The notes beneath the pieces were generated by a model. That model had not been told where the DNA came from. It made no database searches and saw nothing but the letters and a program-made list of their open reading frames with translations. DNA of 64,000 nucleotides from contig NZ_JAPEVI010000003.1 of NCBI RefSeq assembly GCF_026240905.1, positions 620,001 through 684,000 on the forward strand, read 5' to 3'. The translations under genes were made by a program, and so were the position numbers. Positions 7,646-16,648 of the stretch are shown piece by piece. This DNA comes from Roseibium salinum. Lineage in GTDB: Bacteria > Pseudomonadota > Alphaproteobacteria > Rhizobiales > Stappiaceae. Each line of letters starts with the position of its first letter. Position 1 is the first letter of the stretch.

Positions 7646-8494
7646 TTATCTGACGGTTTCAGCGATGAAGGCGCTCAGGCTTTTGGTCGGGCGGCCGATG
7701 AGCTCCGCGAGCGCGGTCGAAGAACTGGACAACTCGCCTTGCCCCGCGCCCCGGTCGGCATCGGCGAGAGCCGCGGCCAATCCTTCCGGCAGCCCGGCCT
7801 GAACCAGGATCCCGGCATAGGCGTCTTCGGGCAGGTTGTTGAACGGGATCTCACGTCCGGTCCGGGCCGAAAGCTCGGCTGCAAGATCGGCCCGGCTGAA
7901 GGCCGGATGGCCGGCAAGCTCGATTGCCCGGGTGCTGACGTCGCCGCCCGAGATGATCCGGGCTGCTGCTTCCGCATAGTCTTCGCGCGCGGCGGCAGCA
8001 AATCTGCCGTCTCCGCTGGCGCCGATGACGGCACCGTGTTCAAGGGCGGCGGCGATGGTTCCGGCGAAGTTTTCCAGATACCAGCCGTTGCGCAGCACCG
8101 CATGGGGAATGCCGCTTTCCGCCAACTGCTTTTCCGTATCGACATGTTCGGCTGCCAGCGTCAGGCTGGAGCGGGGCACGTTCAGAAGGCTGGTATAGGC
8201 AATGAAACCGACCCCGGCCGCCTTTGCGGCCTCGATGACGGCAGCGTGCTGGGCGCTGCGCTTGCCGACTTCGGAGCCGGAGATGAGCAACAAACGGTCG
8301 ACGCCTGTCAGTGCATCCGGCAGGGCGGCCGAGTCATCATAATCGAATTTCGCTACCGAAACCTGGCTGGACACCAGATCCTGCGCCTTTTCGGGCGAGC
8401 GGACCAGTGCACGGACCGGTTCATCGGTCAGTTTGCCGAGATGTTTCAGGACGAGGCGGCCCAACTGGCCATTGGCACCCGTAATTGCGATCAT
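7646..8494 (-). CDS. NAD(P)H-dependent NmrA-like reductase (QorB/YtfG type)
   Basis: A 282-aa atypical short-chain dehydrogenase. The N-terminal GANGQLGRLV is a GxxGxxG dinucleotide-binding loop directly after the first beta strand (MIAITGANG). The classical YxxxK catalytic pair is not obvious, as in NmrA/QorB proteins that reduce quinones with NADPH. The gene is divergent from an HxlR-type regulator and the pair shares a 117-base intergenic region with a strong palindrome. This is the arrangement of qorB/qorR (ytfG/ytfH), so induction by electrophilic quinones is a reasonable inference. Confidence 0.82.
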   Translation of the reverse strand: MIAITGANGQLGRLVLKHLGKLTDEPVRALVRSPEKAQDLVSSQVSVAKFDYDDSAALPDALTGVDRLLLISGSEVGKRSAQHAAVIEAAKAAGVGFIAYTSLLNVPRSSLTLAAEHVDTEKQLAESGIPHAVLRNGWYLENFAGTIAAALEHGAVIGASGDGRFAAAAREDYAEAAARIISGGDVSTRAIELAGHPAFSRADLAAELSARTGREIPFNNLPEDAYAGILVQAGLPEGLAAALADADRGAGQGELSSSSTALAELIGRPTKSLSAFIAETVR

Positions 8495-8561
8495 TGACTG
8501 TTCTCCTTGAGGTCGATCGTTGGAATTCAGGCGGATGCACCCCGTATAGACTCATAACTTT

Positions 8562-8585
8562 CTTTTTGTTAGTACATACAAAAAG
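8562..8585. promoter_or_regulatory. palindromic operator between NmrA-like reductase and HxlR regulator
   Basis: A perfect inverted repeat with arms CTTTTTGT (8562-8569) and ACAAAAAG (8578-8585) and an eight-base spacer TAGTACAT that is itself nearly symmetric. It lies 27 bases ahead of the regulator's first ATG and 68 bases ahead of the reductase start, where a dimeric HxlR protein would block both promoters. Binding by the neighbouring regulator is inferred. Confidence 0.65.
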
Positions 8586-8611
8586 GTTAGTTTTGGAAAG
8601 ATGATGTCACG

Positions 8612-9064
8612 ATGGAAAAGCGGGACGAAGCGATGAGCGGACAAGAGCCGGTGGAGAATGACCTGTCCAGGAAAGAGGGAAAGTCGCTGTCCGCTCTCGT
8701 GCGGCGCGGTGCGGTCTTCAGCCAGAGTTGCCCGTCACGCGAGATCCTGAACCATCTGACCAGCCGCTGGGGCGTGCTCGTCCTGATCGCGCTTCTGGAG
8801 AAGGATCACCGGTTCTCGGATCTCCGGCGCAAGATCGACGGTGTCAGCGAGAAAATGCTTGCCCAGACCCTGCAGACCCTGGAGGCGGACGGCTTTGTCA
8901 ACCGCTTCTCCCATCCTGTCGTGCCGCCGCGGGTCGATTACAGCCTGACACCGATCGGTCGTGAAGTCGCGGTCAAGGTGCGCGACTTTGCCGACTGGGT
9001 GGAGGTCAATATCGGCCGGATACTGTCGGCCAGGGCGAAGGACAAGGACCTGGCGGACGTGTGA
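8612..9064 (+). CDS. HxlR-family transcriptional regulator (QorR-like)
   Basis: A 150-aa winged-helix regulator of the HxlR/DUF24 family: CPSREILNHLTSRWGVLVLIALLEKDHRFSDLRRKIDGVSEKMLAQTLQTLEADG is read across residues 40-95, followed by the wing RFSHPVVPPRVDYSLTPIG. The single conserved cysteine (Cys40, or Cys33 from the second ATG) precedes the first helix and is the thiol switch in QorR/YodB-type sensors. ATG 8612 and ATG 8633 are both possible starts. It probably represses itself and the divergent reductase through the palindrome between them. Confidence 0.88.
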   Translation: MEKRDEAMSGQEPVENDLSRKEGKSLSALVRRGAVFSQSCPSREILNHLTSRWGVLVLIALLEKDHRFSDLRRKIDGVSEKMLAQTLQTLEADGFVNRFSHPVVPPRVDYSLTPIGREVAVKVRDFADWVEVNIGRILSARAKDKDLADV

Positions 9065-9111
9065 TCCGGGATCGCAGCATCAAGGGCTGTCGGCTTCGGT
9101 AAGGGCTGGGT

Positions 9112-9582
9112 TCACTGCGAGCCCGGTTCACCTTCTCCGGACGCGGCAGGCAGGCGCCCGCCATGGACGAACGTCATGGCGTGGCCGTTCATGCAGTAGC
9201 GCAGCCCGGTCGGCGGCGGACCGTCCGGGAAGACATGACCGAGATGAGCGTCGCAGTTCCTGCAGCGGATCTCCGTGCGGATCATCCCATGGGCGCGGTC
9301 TTCCAGTTCGCGGATCGCATCCGGATTGACCGGTTCGAAGAAGCTCGGCCAGCCGCACCCGGCGTCGAATTTGGTGTCCGACATGAACAGCGGCGCTCCG
9401 CAGCACACGCAGTCATAGCGGCCGATCAGCTTGTTGTCCCAATAGGGACCGGTGAACGGACGCTCGGTGCCCGACTGCCGGGTCACGTAAAACTGCTCGG
9501 GCGAGAGCTGCTGCATCCATTCAGCCGTGGTTTTCTTGACCCGGGGACCGTCTTCGTCCTGCCGGTGGGTATCGTCGCTCAT
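9112..9582 (-). CDS. msrB: peptide-methionine (R)-S-oxide reductase MsrB
   Basis: A 156-aa enzyme that reduces methionine-R-sulfoxide in oxidised proteins with thioredoxin. The zinc-site cysteines are present as two CxxC pairs (Cys58/Cys61 and Cys107/Cys110). The catalytic Cys130 lies in RYCMNG and the likely resolving Cys76 in GCGWPSF. The family usually has RYCINS or RYCxNG at the active site, so the variant is normal. There is no signal peptide, so it is cytosolic. Monocistronic, and convergent with the HxlR gene. Confidence 0.95.
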   Translation of the reverse strand: MSDDTHRQDEDGPRVKKTTAEWMQQLSPEQFYVTRQSGTERPFTGPYWDNKLIGRYDCVCCGAPLFMSDTKFDAGCGWPSFFEPVNPDAIRELEDRAHGMIRTEIRCRNCDAHLGHVFPDGPPPTGLRYCMNGHAMTFVHGGRLPAASGEGEPGSQ

Positions 9583-9663
9583 TGCCGGGTTCCTGATTTA
9601 ACTGTCCGGTCAAGACATAGGAGGGAGGACGAGAGGCGGCAAGATGTATTCGCCCGCCGGTTG

Positions 9664-10641
9664 CTATCGCCCCAGAACGTTCATGACCGTCTTGACCCGG
9701 TTGCCGCCTTCCTGCCGGGCCTGGAACACGCAGTTTTCCGCGGCGGAAAGAATGAAATCGGCGCTTTCGGCAATGCCGTTCTGTTCGGCCACCGCGCATG
9801 CGGCGCCGACGGAGGCGGTCAAAACACCGTTACCGGCGCTATTGTCCGGGTTCGGAATGCCGAGATCCTGGATGGCGACGTGGATATAGGCGCTGATGGT
9901 TTCCGCACCCATTGCATGGGTCCGGGGCAGCAACAGTGAAAATTCCGATGTGGCCGTGCGGGCGGTGACGTCCGCCGGCCGGCGGGCTGTGTCCTTCAGC
10001 GCGTCCGCGACTTTGGTCAGGCAGTCCTCGACCGCCTCCGGGCCAAAGTGATCGGTCATGGCTTCGAACCGGTCGAGTGAGACCTTGATCAGGCTCGTTG
10101 GCGTTTTTTCCCGCAGGGCAATGGCCCATTCCCGCTTCAGATTGTCTTCAAAGGCGCGGCGGTTATAGAGACCGGTCAGCGGGTCCGTCTGCGTGGCGGC
10201 CTCAAGCTGGCATTCCAGTTCCTTGCGCCTGGTGATGTCGCGAAAATACACGGCAAACGCATAGGGCGTTCCGAAGCCATCCTTCAGAACCCGGGTGTTC
10301 ACCTCCGCCCACATCAGGGGACCGGCTGCCGAGCGGAGCTGAAAATCCGCCTTGGGCAGCAGGCGGTCCGGATCGCCGCGCCCGGAAAGGATCTGCTGCA
10401 ACAACTCCGCGTTTGCGTTGTTGCCGCTGAGATAAACGAGATCCGTCAGATGATCGGCCAGGCTTTCCGCATTCCAGCCAAGCAGCCGCTCGACCGCCGG
10501 CGAGACAAAAGCCGGCCTGCCGTCGAGCCCGAGAAGCAGCACCGCTTCGTTGCTGAGCTTGACCAGCGACTCAAAATCGATGCTGGACGGGCGGAGCAGA
10601 TCCGTTCCGGAAGGAGCGCCCGTTCTGGTGTCCAACGCCAT
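9664..10641 (-). CDS. PAS/PAC protein with degenerate GGDEF domain
   Basis: A 325-aa soluble protein: PAS domain (residues about 25-145, ending in the PAC-type FAVYFRDITRRKELE) followed by a diguanylate-cyclase fold starting at TDPLTGLYNRRAFEDNL. The active-site GGDEF is replaced by ATSEF (in TARTATSEFSLLLP), so both glycines and the first acidic residue needed for GTP and metal binding are lost. It is therefore probably not a cyclase; it may sense a ligand and act by protein contact or nucleotide binding. No EAL domain, no membrane segment. The opposite strand is empty for about 400 bases upstream. Confidence 0.85.
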   Translation of the reverse strand: MALDTRTGAPSGTDLLRPSSIDFESLVKLSNEAVLLLGLDGRPAFVSPAVERLLGWNAESLADHLTDLVYLSGNNANAELLQQILSGRGDPDRLLPKADFQLRSAAGPLMWAEVNTRVLKDGFGTPYAFAVYFRDITRRKELECQLEAATQTDPLTGLYNRRAFEDNLKREWAIALREKTPTSLIKVSLDRFEAMTDHFGPEAVEDCLTKVADALKDTARRPADVTARTATSEFSLLLPRTHAMGAETISAYIHVAIQDLGIPNPDNSAGNGVLTASVGAACAVAEQNGIAESADFILSAAENCVFQARQEGGNRVKTVMNVLGR

Positions 10642-11046
10642 CTTTGCCTCGCTCAGGAATCCGGTGGCAACGTTTTTCTGACTGAACGGTATTCAGCCAG
10701 TGAAATCAAGTGGCCTACACCGGTTTGATCCGGCAAAGCGGCCTTCTGCAAACGCGTTTTCTCTCGATAATGCCAGGAAAAGCCGAGGCACAATCGGCAA
10801 AACTGTCGAGCACGACCTGGTGCGGGCACCGGTGGGGAATGTCCGACGAGCGGGTTTGACGGTTCACACGGGCATTGGCCGATGTGGTTAAAAAGCTCGA
10901 AAAAGGTCTATGGGCGCTTGAACTGGCAGAAACCCTTGCCTAAGACGTGTCATTAAATTTCCGGGCCGTTATTATCCCGCGGAAAAGGTATTGATTCGGT
11001 GAAATTGACACCTGTCGTTTCTTCGTAGACGTGATGAAAGATCAGC
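10642..11046. other. 405-base intergenic region ahead of mrpA
   Basis: Divergent spacer between the PAS protein and the mrp operon. It must hold the mrp promoter. A TTGACA hexamer is present at 11005-11010 but no convincing -10 follows at the usual distance. Short open frames here have no ribosome site or family resemblance and I do not call them. An imperfect hairpin GCCGA...TCGGC lies near 10784-10800. Confidence 0.4.
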
Positions 11047-13431
11047 ATGACGCCAGCAGTGATCGACGACACCACACTCTATGCCGTTCTGGCACCCTTT
11101 GCCGCGGCCGTGGTTGCTCCTGTTCTCACCCGCTGGTTCAAACATAACGCCGCATGGCCACTGGCGATCGTGCCGGCACTGATATTCGCGCATTTCGCCG
11201 GGTTCATCGGTCCGGTTTCCCACGGAGAGACCTTCGTTGCCTCGCGGGCCTGGGCGCCCAGCTACGGCGTGAACTTCTCCGTTTATGTGGATGGCCTGTC
11301 GACACTTTTCGCGCTGCTGATCTCCGGTATCGGCACGTTCATTATTCTCTACGCCGGCGGTTACCTGAAGGGACATCCGCAACAGGGGCGGTTCTTTTCG
11401 TTCCTCTTCATGTTCATGGGTGCGATGCTCGGTCTGGTGCTGTGCAACAACCTGATCTCGCTGTTCATTTTCTGGGAACTCACCTCGATCACGTCCTTCC
11501 TGCTAATCGGCTTCGATCACCTGCGTAGTGCCTCGCGCCGCGCCGCGCTCCAGGCCCTGGTGGTGACGGGCGGCGGCGGCCTGGCCCTGCTGGCCGGCTT
11601 CATCGTGATCATCTCGGCGACCGGCGAGATCGAGATGTCGACCCTGCTGGCATCGCCTGACATCATCAAGGACAGCGGGCTTTACCTGCCGATCTTCCTG
11701 CTGGTTCTTGGCGGGGCATTCACGAAATCCGCGCAGTTCCCGTTCCATTTCTGGCTGCCGAACGCGATGGAGGCACCGACGCCGGTGTCCGCGTTCCTGC
11801 ACTCGGCCACCATGGTCAAGGGCGGTGTCTATCTGTTGATGCGCATGCATCCGCTGCTGGGGGATACGGCGCTCTGGATGACCGTCCTGCCGGTCTTCGG
11901 CGGGATAACGCTGCTTGTCGGAACCTTTCTTGCCGTGCGCCAGACCGACCTGAAGCTGATGCTGGCCTATACGACGGTCGCCTCGCTCGGCCTGCTCGTC
12001 ATGCTGACCGGGACCAGTCATGAAAAGGCGCTGGAAGGGGCAGTGCTCTATCTGCTGGCCCATTCCCTCTTCAAGGGCGCGCTCTTCATGATCGCCGGCA
12101 CCATCGACCACGAAGCGGGAACGCGGGACATCACGAAACTCGGCGGCCTGCGGTCCGCAATGCCGATCACGTTCGCCGCCGCATGCCTTGCGAGCCTCTC
12201 CATGGCCGGTCTGCCGCCCTTCATCGGTTTCATTGCCAAGGAAGTGCTCTATTACGGCACCTGGGGATGGCCGGAGATGGGTCTTGCGGTGACAGTTACG
12301 GCCGTCGTCGGCAACGCGCTGATGCTTGTGATCGCCGCCGCTGTTGCCATCAAGCCCTTCTTCGGGCCCAGGATAGAAACGCCCAAAGCCGCCCATGAGG
12401 GGCCGCTGCTGCTGTTCGCCGGGCCCGTCGTGCTGTCGGTAACCGGATTGGGGCTTGCGCTCATCGCGCACACGACCGGTGAACTTTTCGTCGGCCCGAC
12501 ACTGTCGTCGCTGCTGGGGGAATTCACCCAGGTGGATCTTCATCTGCTGCCGACTTCATTCAACGCGCCGCTGATCCTGTCGCTGATCACCGTCGCGCTC
12601 GGCGCGTTGCTGTTCACGCAGCTCGACCGGCTGCGCAACCTCTTTGCCGGCGTTCTGACCGCCATAGGCTGGGGGCCGGACAAGGGGTTCGACCAGTTCG
12701 TTGCGGGCATCGTCGGCTTTTCCGCATGGCTCACGCGGTGGCTGCAGAACGGCAAGATGCGTACGTACATGGTGTACACTTTCGGCTTCACCGCGCTTGC
12801 GGTGCTGCTGCCGGGCTATCTGACGGGAAGTTATCCGGCCATACCGAAAATGCCGGACTACCGTTTCTACGAATGGGGCATCTTTCTCATCGCGGTGCTG
12901 GGCCTGGTCGCGGTGCTGATCGCCAGGACCCGCCTGACGGCGATCGTGTCGCTCGGCATCCAGGGCTTTGCCGTGGCCCTGTTCTTCATGATGTTCGGCG
13001 CGCCGGATCTGTCATTTACCCAGTTCATGGTGGAGACGTTGTCCGTCGTCATCCTCGCGCTGGTCATGACCCGGCTCAACCTGTCGCCGCGGGACCACCG
13101 TCCGCTGCCCGCGACCCTGCTTACCGGCGCCGTCGCGGCGGGGGTCGGTCTTGGCCTGACGCTGACCATGCTCGCAATCACGCAGCAGCCGTTCGATAGC
13201 CGTCTTTCGGACTTCTTCGCTCAGTTCAGCCGAACGGTCGCTCACGGCCGCAACATCGTAAACGTCATCATCGTCGATTTCCGCGGCGTCGACACGCTTG
13301 GCGAAATCGCGGTGGTCGTGCTTGCGGGCCTGTGTGTCCTGGCACTGATCCGGGTGCGCACCAAGCCGGACAGGCCCGCCGAGACTCCTCCAACGACGAC
13401 TTTGGACGCTCAAGCCACGGAGGCCAGCTGA
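11047..13431 (+). CDS. mrpA: Na+(K+)/H+ antiporter subunit MrpA
   Basis: A 794-aa membrane protein related to NuoL: the largest subunit of the Mrp cation/proton antiporter, which exports Na+ (or K+ in PhaA types) using the proton gradient. The NuoL-like proton channel core is seen in KSAQFPFHFWLPNAMEAPTP (about residue 230) with the conserved Lys/His pair, and HSATMVKGGVYLL follows. The C-terminal part contains the extra MrpA segment (about residues 600-740). Start ATG 11047 lies behind a weak GAAAGA. The stop TGA overlaps the mrpB ATG by one base. First of seven tightly packed genes. Confidence 0.95.
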   Translation: MTPAVIDDTTLYAVLAPFAAAVVAPVLTRWFKHNAAWPLAIVPALIFAHFAGFIGPVSHGETFVASRAWAPSYGVNFSVYVDGLSTLFALLISGIGTFIILYAGGYLKGHPQQGRFFSFLFMFMGAMLGLVLCNNLISLFIFWELTSITSFLLIGFDHLRSASRRAALQALVVTGGGGLALLAGFIVIISATGEIEMSTLLASPDIIKDSGLYLPIFLLVLGGAFTKSAQFPFHFWLPNAMEAPTPVSAFLHSATMVKGGVYLLMRMHPLLGDTALWMTVLPVFGGITLLVGTFLAVRQTDLKLMLAYTTVASLGLLVMLTGTSHEKALEGAVLYLLAHSLFKGALFMIAGTIDHEAGTRDITKLGGLRSAMPITFAAACLASLSMAGLPPFIGFIAKEVLYYGTWGWPEMGLAVTVTAVVGNALMLVIAAAVAIKPFFGPRIETPKAAHEGPLLLFAGPVVLSVTGLGLALIAHTTGELFVGPTLSSLLGEFTQVDLHLLPTSFNAPLILSLITVALGALLFTQLDRLRNLFAGVLTAIGWGPDKGFDQFVAGIVGFSAWLTRWLQNGKMRTYMVYTFGFTALAVLLPGYLTGSYPAIPKMPDYRFYEWGIFLIAVLGLVAVLIARTRLTAIVSLGIQGFAVALFFMMFGAPDLSFTQFMVETLSVVILALVMTRLNLSPRDHRPLPATLLTGAVAAGVGLGLTLTMLAITQQPFDSRLSDFFAQFSRTVAHGRNIVNVIIVDFRGVDTLGEIAVVVLAGLCVLALIRVRTKPDRPAETPPTTTLDAQATEAS

Positions 13432-13850
13432 TGCGCACGATCATCTTCCGCACGATCGCCCCTTATCTGACGTCGCTGATGGTTCTGTTTTCGGTCTTCG
13501 TTCTGCTGCGCGGACACAACGATCCGGGCGGCGGGTTTATCGGCGGTCTGATCGCGGCGTCGGCCCTTGCGATTTTCGGTATCGCCTGCGGCGTGGCCTC
13601 GGTGCGCCGTGCGATGGTGTTTCATCCGATGACGGTTTCCGGCTTTGGGCTCTTCATGGCGGCTCTGGCAGGTACGCTGTCGTTCTTCCAGTCGGAGGCC
13701 TACATGACCAGCCAGTGGCTGATCTTCCACATGTTCGACGTGGAGATCCCGCTGTCCACGCCACTGGTCTTTGATATCGGCGTCTACCTCGTCGTGGTCG
13801 GAGCCATCGGCTCCATTGCGCTTGCGCTGGAAGAAAGGGAGAGCGACTGA
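13431..13850 (+). CDS. mrpB: Na+/H+ antiporter subunit MrpB
   Basis: A 139-aa subunit with four membrane segments and the family motif LLRGHNDPGGGFIGGLI near residue 25. ATG 13431 was chosen because GGAGG lies seven bases upstream and it overlaps the mrpA stop by one base; the longer open frame upstream only shadows mrpA. The protein is an essential part of the antiporter complex but has no separate activity. Its stop overlaps the mrpC start by one base, so translation of A, B and C is coupled. Confidence 0.93.
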   Translation: MRTIIFRTIAPYLTSLMVLFSVFVLLRGHNDPGGGFIGGLIAASALAIFGIACGVASVRRAMVFHPMTVSGFGLFMAALAGTLSFFQSEAYMTSQWLIFHMFDVEIPLSTPLVFDIGVYLVVVGAIGSIALALEERESD

Positions 13851-14227
13851 TGGAAACCGGTGTCGTCATCATGATCGGCCTGTTTTTTACGGTCGCCGTT
13901 TACCTGATGTTGTCCACACAGCTGGTGCGGATTCTGCTGGGCATCGCCATTCTCGGCAATGCGGTGAACATGCTCATTTTCACCAACGGCCGGCTTACCC
14001 GCGAAGACCCGCCGCTTATCCCGCCCGACCTTTATGTGCCGGACGTTGCCACGGCCAACCCGCTGCCGCAGGCACTGGTGCTCACCGCGATCGTGATTTC
14101 ATTCTCGTTTTTTGCCTTTCTGCTCGTACTGGCATTCAGGGCCTATCAGGAGCTGGGGACGGACGGTGTGAACGAAATGCGTCTTGCCGAACCTGAACAC
14201 GACCAAACTCCGCCGCAAGGGTACTGA
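13850..14227 (+). CDS. mrpC: Na+/H+ antiporter subunit MrpC
   Basis: A 125-aa homologue of NuoK with three membrane segments. LVRILLGIAILGNAVNMLIF holds the conserved region with the buried acidic/polar positions of the family, and LPQALVLTAIVISFSFFAF forms the last helix. The polar tail (EHDQTPPQGY) is not conserved in the family. It starts on the last base of mrpB's stop and lies five bases ahead of mrpD. Confidence 0.93.
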   Translation: METGVVIMIGLFFTVAVYLMLSTQLVRILLGIAILGNAVNMLIFTNGRLTREDPPLIPPDLYVPDVATANPLPQALVLTAIVISFSFFAFLLVLAFRAYQELGTDGVNEMRLAEPEHDQTPPQGY

Positions 14228-14232
14228 ACTAC

Positions 14233-15822
14233 ATGGCCGGTTCCTCCGTTTCCGTCGATATCTCTCAAGCCATGACGACCGCGGCGATCCCGGCCGGAGA
14301 CTGGCTTGTTGTGGCACCGACGCTGATCACCATCCTGGGCGGCTCCCTGTGCCTGATGCTGCGCAAGAACACCGACCTGCAGCCCAAGATCGGGATCGGG
14401 TTCCTGGCCCTCCTGGTCCTGGCAAATCTCGCCCTTCTGATCCGGGTGCTCGACCATGGTGTCATCACCATGGTCATGGGCAGCTGGCTGCCGCCCTTCG
14501 GCATTGCCTTTACCGTCGACACGCTCGGCGTGACGCTCTCGATGATCGGCTCCATCGTGGCGTTTTGCGCCGGGGTCTTCGGCGTTGCCACCGTTGACAG
14601 CACGGGCCGCCGATACGGCTTCTATCCGTTCCTGCTGCTGCTCATGACCGGCGTTTCCGGCGCCTTCCTGACCGGTGACATCTTCAACCTCTATGTCTGG
14701 TTCGAAGTGCTGCTGATCTCGTCCTACGGGCTTCTGATCCTGGGCAACGACCGGATCCAGCTGGACGGCGCGGTCAAGTACGGCGTTCTCAACCTCGTCG
14801 CCACCAATCTGTTCCTGATTGCCACCGGCCTGCTCTACGGCATTTTCGGCACGCTCAACATGGCGGATATCGCCATGAAGGTGGCGGCGCTCGAAAATCC
14901 CGCCTCCGGCACGCTTGCGACCGTCGCAGCGCTCTACTTTCTCGCGTTCGCCATGAAGGCGGCCGCCTTTCCGGTCAACTTCTGGCTCCCGGCCTCCTAC
15001 CACACGCCCAACGTGGTCGTGTCGGCAGTCTTCGCCGGCCTGCTGACGAAGGTCGGCGTTTATGCGCTGATCCGGGTCTTCGTCCTGCTGCTGCCCGCCT
15101 CGCGCGGCTACATGTCGGACGTGGTTGCCGCGGTGGCCATCGCAACGCTTCTCACCGGCGCGCTCGGGGCGCTGGCGCAGAGCGAGGTGCGGCGTCTGCT
15201 CGGATATGTCGTGATTGCCGGGATCGGCTCCATGCTGGCGGGGATCTCGGTCGGGTCGACGCTGGCGCTTTCCGGCGCGATCTTCTATGCCGTTCACTCC
15301 ATCATCGTGATGACCGCGCTCTACATGGTCTCCGGCATCATGTGCATGATGGGTGGCTCCTACGACCTTCGCAAACTCGGCGGGCTCTATCAAAAGAGTG
15401 CCGCCTTTGCGGGCGTATTCCTTGTCCTCGGCTTCGCGGTCTCAGGCCTGCCGCCGTTTTCCGGGTTCTGGCCGAAGGTCATCCTGGTCGATGCGGCATT
15501 TTCCGATGGCAGGGCATGGCTCGGTGCGGCTATCCTTGTCAGCGGCTTCCTGGTTACGCTCGCCATGGGCCGGATCTGGATCTTCGCCTTCTGGCGTGGT
15601 GGTCCGGAAGGAACGCCTGACGGTGAGGCGGCTCCGTCGGCGGACGGTTCGGCCATACAACTGACGGGCGGCGCGGTCTGGCTGCCGCTCGGAATTCTGA
15701 CCGCCCTCGTCGTCTATTTTGGCCTGCAGCCGGAATGGATGATTGAACTTTCAACGCGAGGCGCCGGCGGAATCGTCGAACCGTTCGGCTACCTGCGCTC
15801 GGTCTTTGGAGAGCAGGGATGA
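14233..15822 (+). CDS. mrpD: Na+/H+ antiporter subunit MrpD
   Basis: A 529-aa NuoN/NuoM-like proton-channel subunit with about fourteen membrane helices. The conserved Glu region GDIFNLYVWFEVLLISSYG (about residue 145) and the Lys-containing AMKAAAFPVNFWLPASYHTP (about residue 240) are both intact. These mark the two half channels. ATG 14233 follows the mrpC stop by five bases. The stop overlaps mrpE by four bases (ATGA). Confidence 0.95.
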   Translation: MAGSSVSVDISQAMTTAAIPAGDWLVVAPTLITILGGSLCLMLRKNTDLQPKIGIGFLALLVLANLALLIRVLDHGVITMVMGSWLPPFGIAFTVDTLGVTLSMIGSIVAFCAGVFGVATVDSTGRRYGFYPFLLLLMTGVSGAFLTGDIFNLYVWFEVLLISSYGLLILGNDRIQLDGAVKYGVLNLVATNLFLIATGLLYGIFGTLNMADIAMKVAALENPASGTLATVAALYFLAFAMKAAAFPVNFWLPASYHTPNVVVSAVFAGLLTKVGVYALIRVFVLLLPASRGYMSDVVAAVAIATLLTGALGALAQSEVRRLLGYVVIAGIGSMLAGISVGSTLALSGAIFYAVHSIIVMTALYMVSGIMCMMGGSYDLRKLGGLYQKSAAFAGVFLVLGFAVSGLPPFSGFWPKVILVDAAFSDGRAWLGAAILVSGFLVTLAMGRIWIFAFWRGGPEGTPDGEAAPSADGSAIQLTGGAVWLPLGILTALVVYFGLQPEWMIELSTRGAGGIVEPFGYLRSVFGEQG

Positions 15823-16295
15823 CAAGTCTCTTCCTCATTAACATCCTCCTTGCTCTTGCGTGGGGTGCGGTCACGGGCAACTTTGCCGAGATAAATCTGG
15901 CCTTCGGTTTCGTTCTCGGGCTGGGCGCCCTCTATCTGATCCGGGAACAGGTCGGCACCGCGGTCTATTTTCACCGTTTCGGCAAGGCCCTTGGGCTGGC
16001 GGTACTGTTCGTCTACGAACTCGTGCTGTCGGCCTGGCGCGTTGCCCTGATCGTGCTGCGGCCCCGGATCGAGCTGCAGCCCGGTATCATCGCGTTTCCG
16101 CTGACCGTGGACAGGGACTTCGAGATCACCATGCTCGCCAATCTGATCACCCTGACGCCGGGAACGCTGTCAGTGGATGTTTCGGAGGACCGCAAGATCC
16201 TCTATGTTCACTGCATCGACGTGCCCGATACACAAGCCTGCATCGACGACATCAAGAACGGCTTCGAGCGGAAAATCCTGGAGGTGTTCAGATGA
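15819..16295 (+). CDS. mrpE: Na+/H+ antiporter subunit MrpE
   Basis: A 158-aa subunit with two N-terminal membrane hairpins and a cytoplasmic C-terminal part. The family segment TMLANLITLTPGTLSVDVSE is present around residue 105. MrpE is needed for full antiport activity but not homologous to complex I subunits. The start overlaps the mrpD stop as ATGA, and its own stop overlaps mrpF the same way. Confidence 0.93.
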   Translation: MTSLFLINILLALAWGAVTGNFAEINLAFGFVLGLGALYLIREQVGTAVYFHRFGKALGLAVLFVYELVLSAWRVALIVLRPRIELQPGIIAFPLTVDRDFEITMLANLITLTPGTLSVDVSEDRKILYVHCIDVPDTQACIDDIKNGFERKILEVFR

Positions 16296-16648
16296 GCTCG
16301 TTCGAGGCCTTCGCAGCGCAGTTTCTGGCTATTTCGGTCAATGTTTCGCTGGCCATCCTGACGGTATCCTTCATCATCATCGTCATCAGGATCGTCGTGG
16401 GGCCCAGCCTCCCGGACCGTGTGGTCGCACTGGATATGCTGGTCACGGTCGGCATTGGGTTCATCGCCGCAATCGGCGTGTATACCGGTTACTATCTGTA
16501 TATCGACATTGCCATCACGCTGGGTCTCGTCGGCTTCCTGGCAACGGTCGCTTTCGCCCGTTTCGTGATGAACCGGGGAATGGCCGGTGACAAGACGATC
16601 ATGGCTGAAGTTGAAGAAAGCATCAAACGCCGGGAGGCGGGAGAATGA
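16292..16648 (+). CDS. mrpF: Na+/H+ antiporter subunit MrpF
   Basis: A 118-aa subunit with three membrane helices; IRIVVGPSLPDRVVALDML is the family hallmark, and YIDIAITLGLVGFLATVAF forms the third helix. ATG 16292 overlaps the mrpE stop (ATGA). The C-terminal KTIMAEVEESIKRREAGE tail is polar. Subunit of the same complex. Confidence 0.93.
   Translation: MSSFEAFAAQFLAISVNVSLAILTVSFIIIVIRIVVGPSLPDRVVALDMLVTVGIGFIAAIGVYTGYYLYIDIAITLGLVGFLATVAFARFVMNRGMAGDKTIMAEVEESIKRREAGE

Noticed and set aside
11005..11030. TTGACA as the -35 of the mrp promoter
   Set aside because: No acceptable -10 at 16-18 bases; too weak to list as a promoter.
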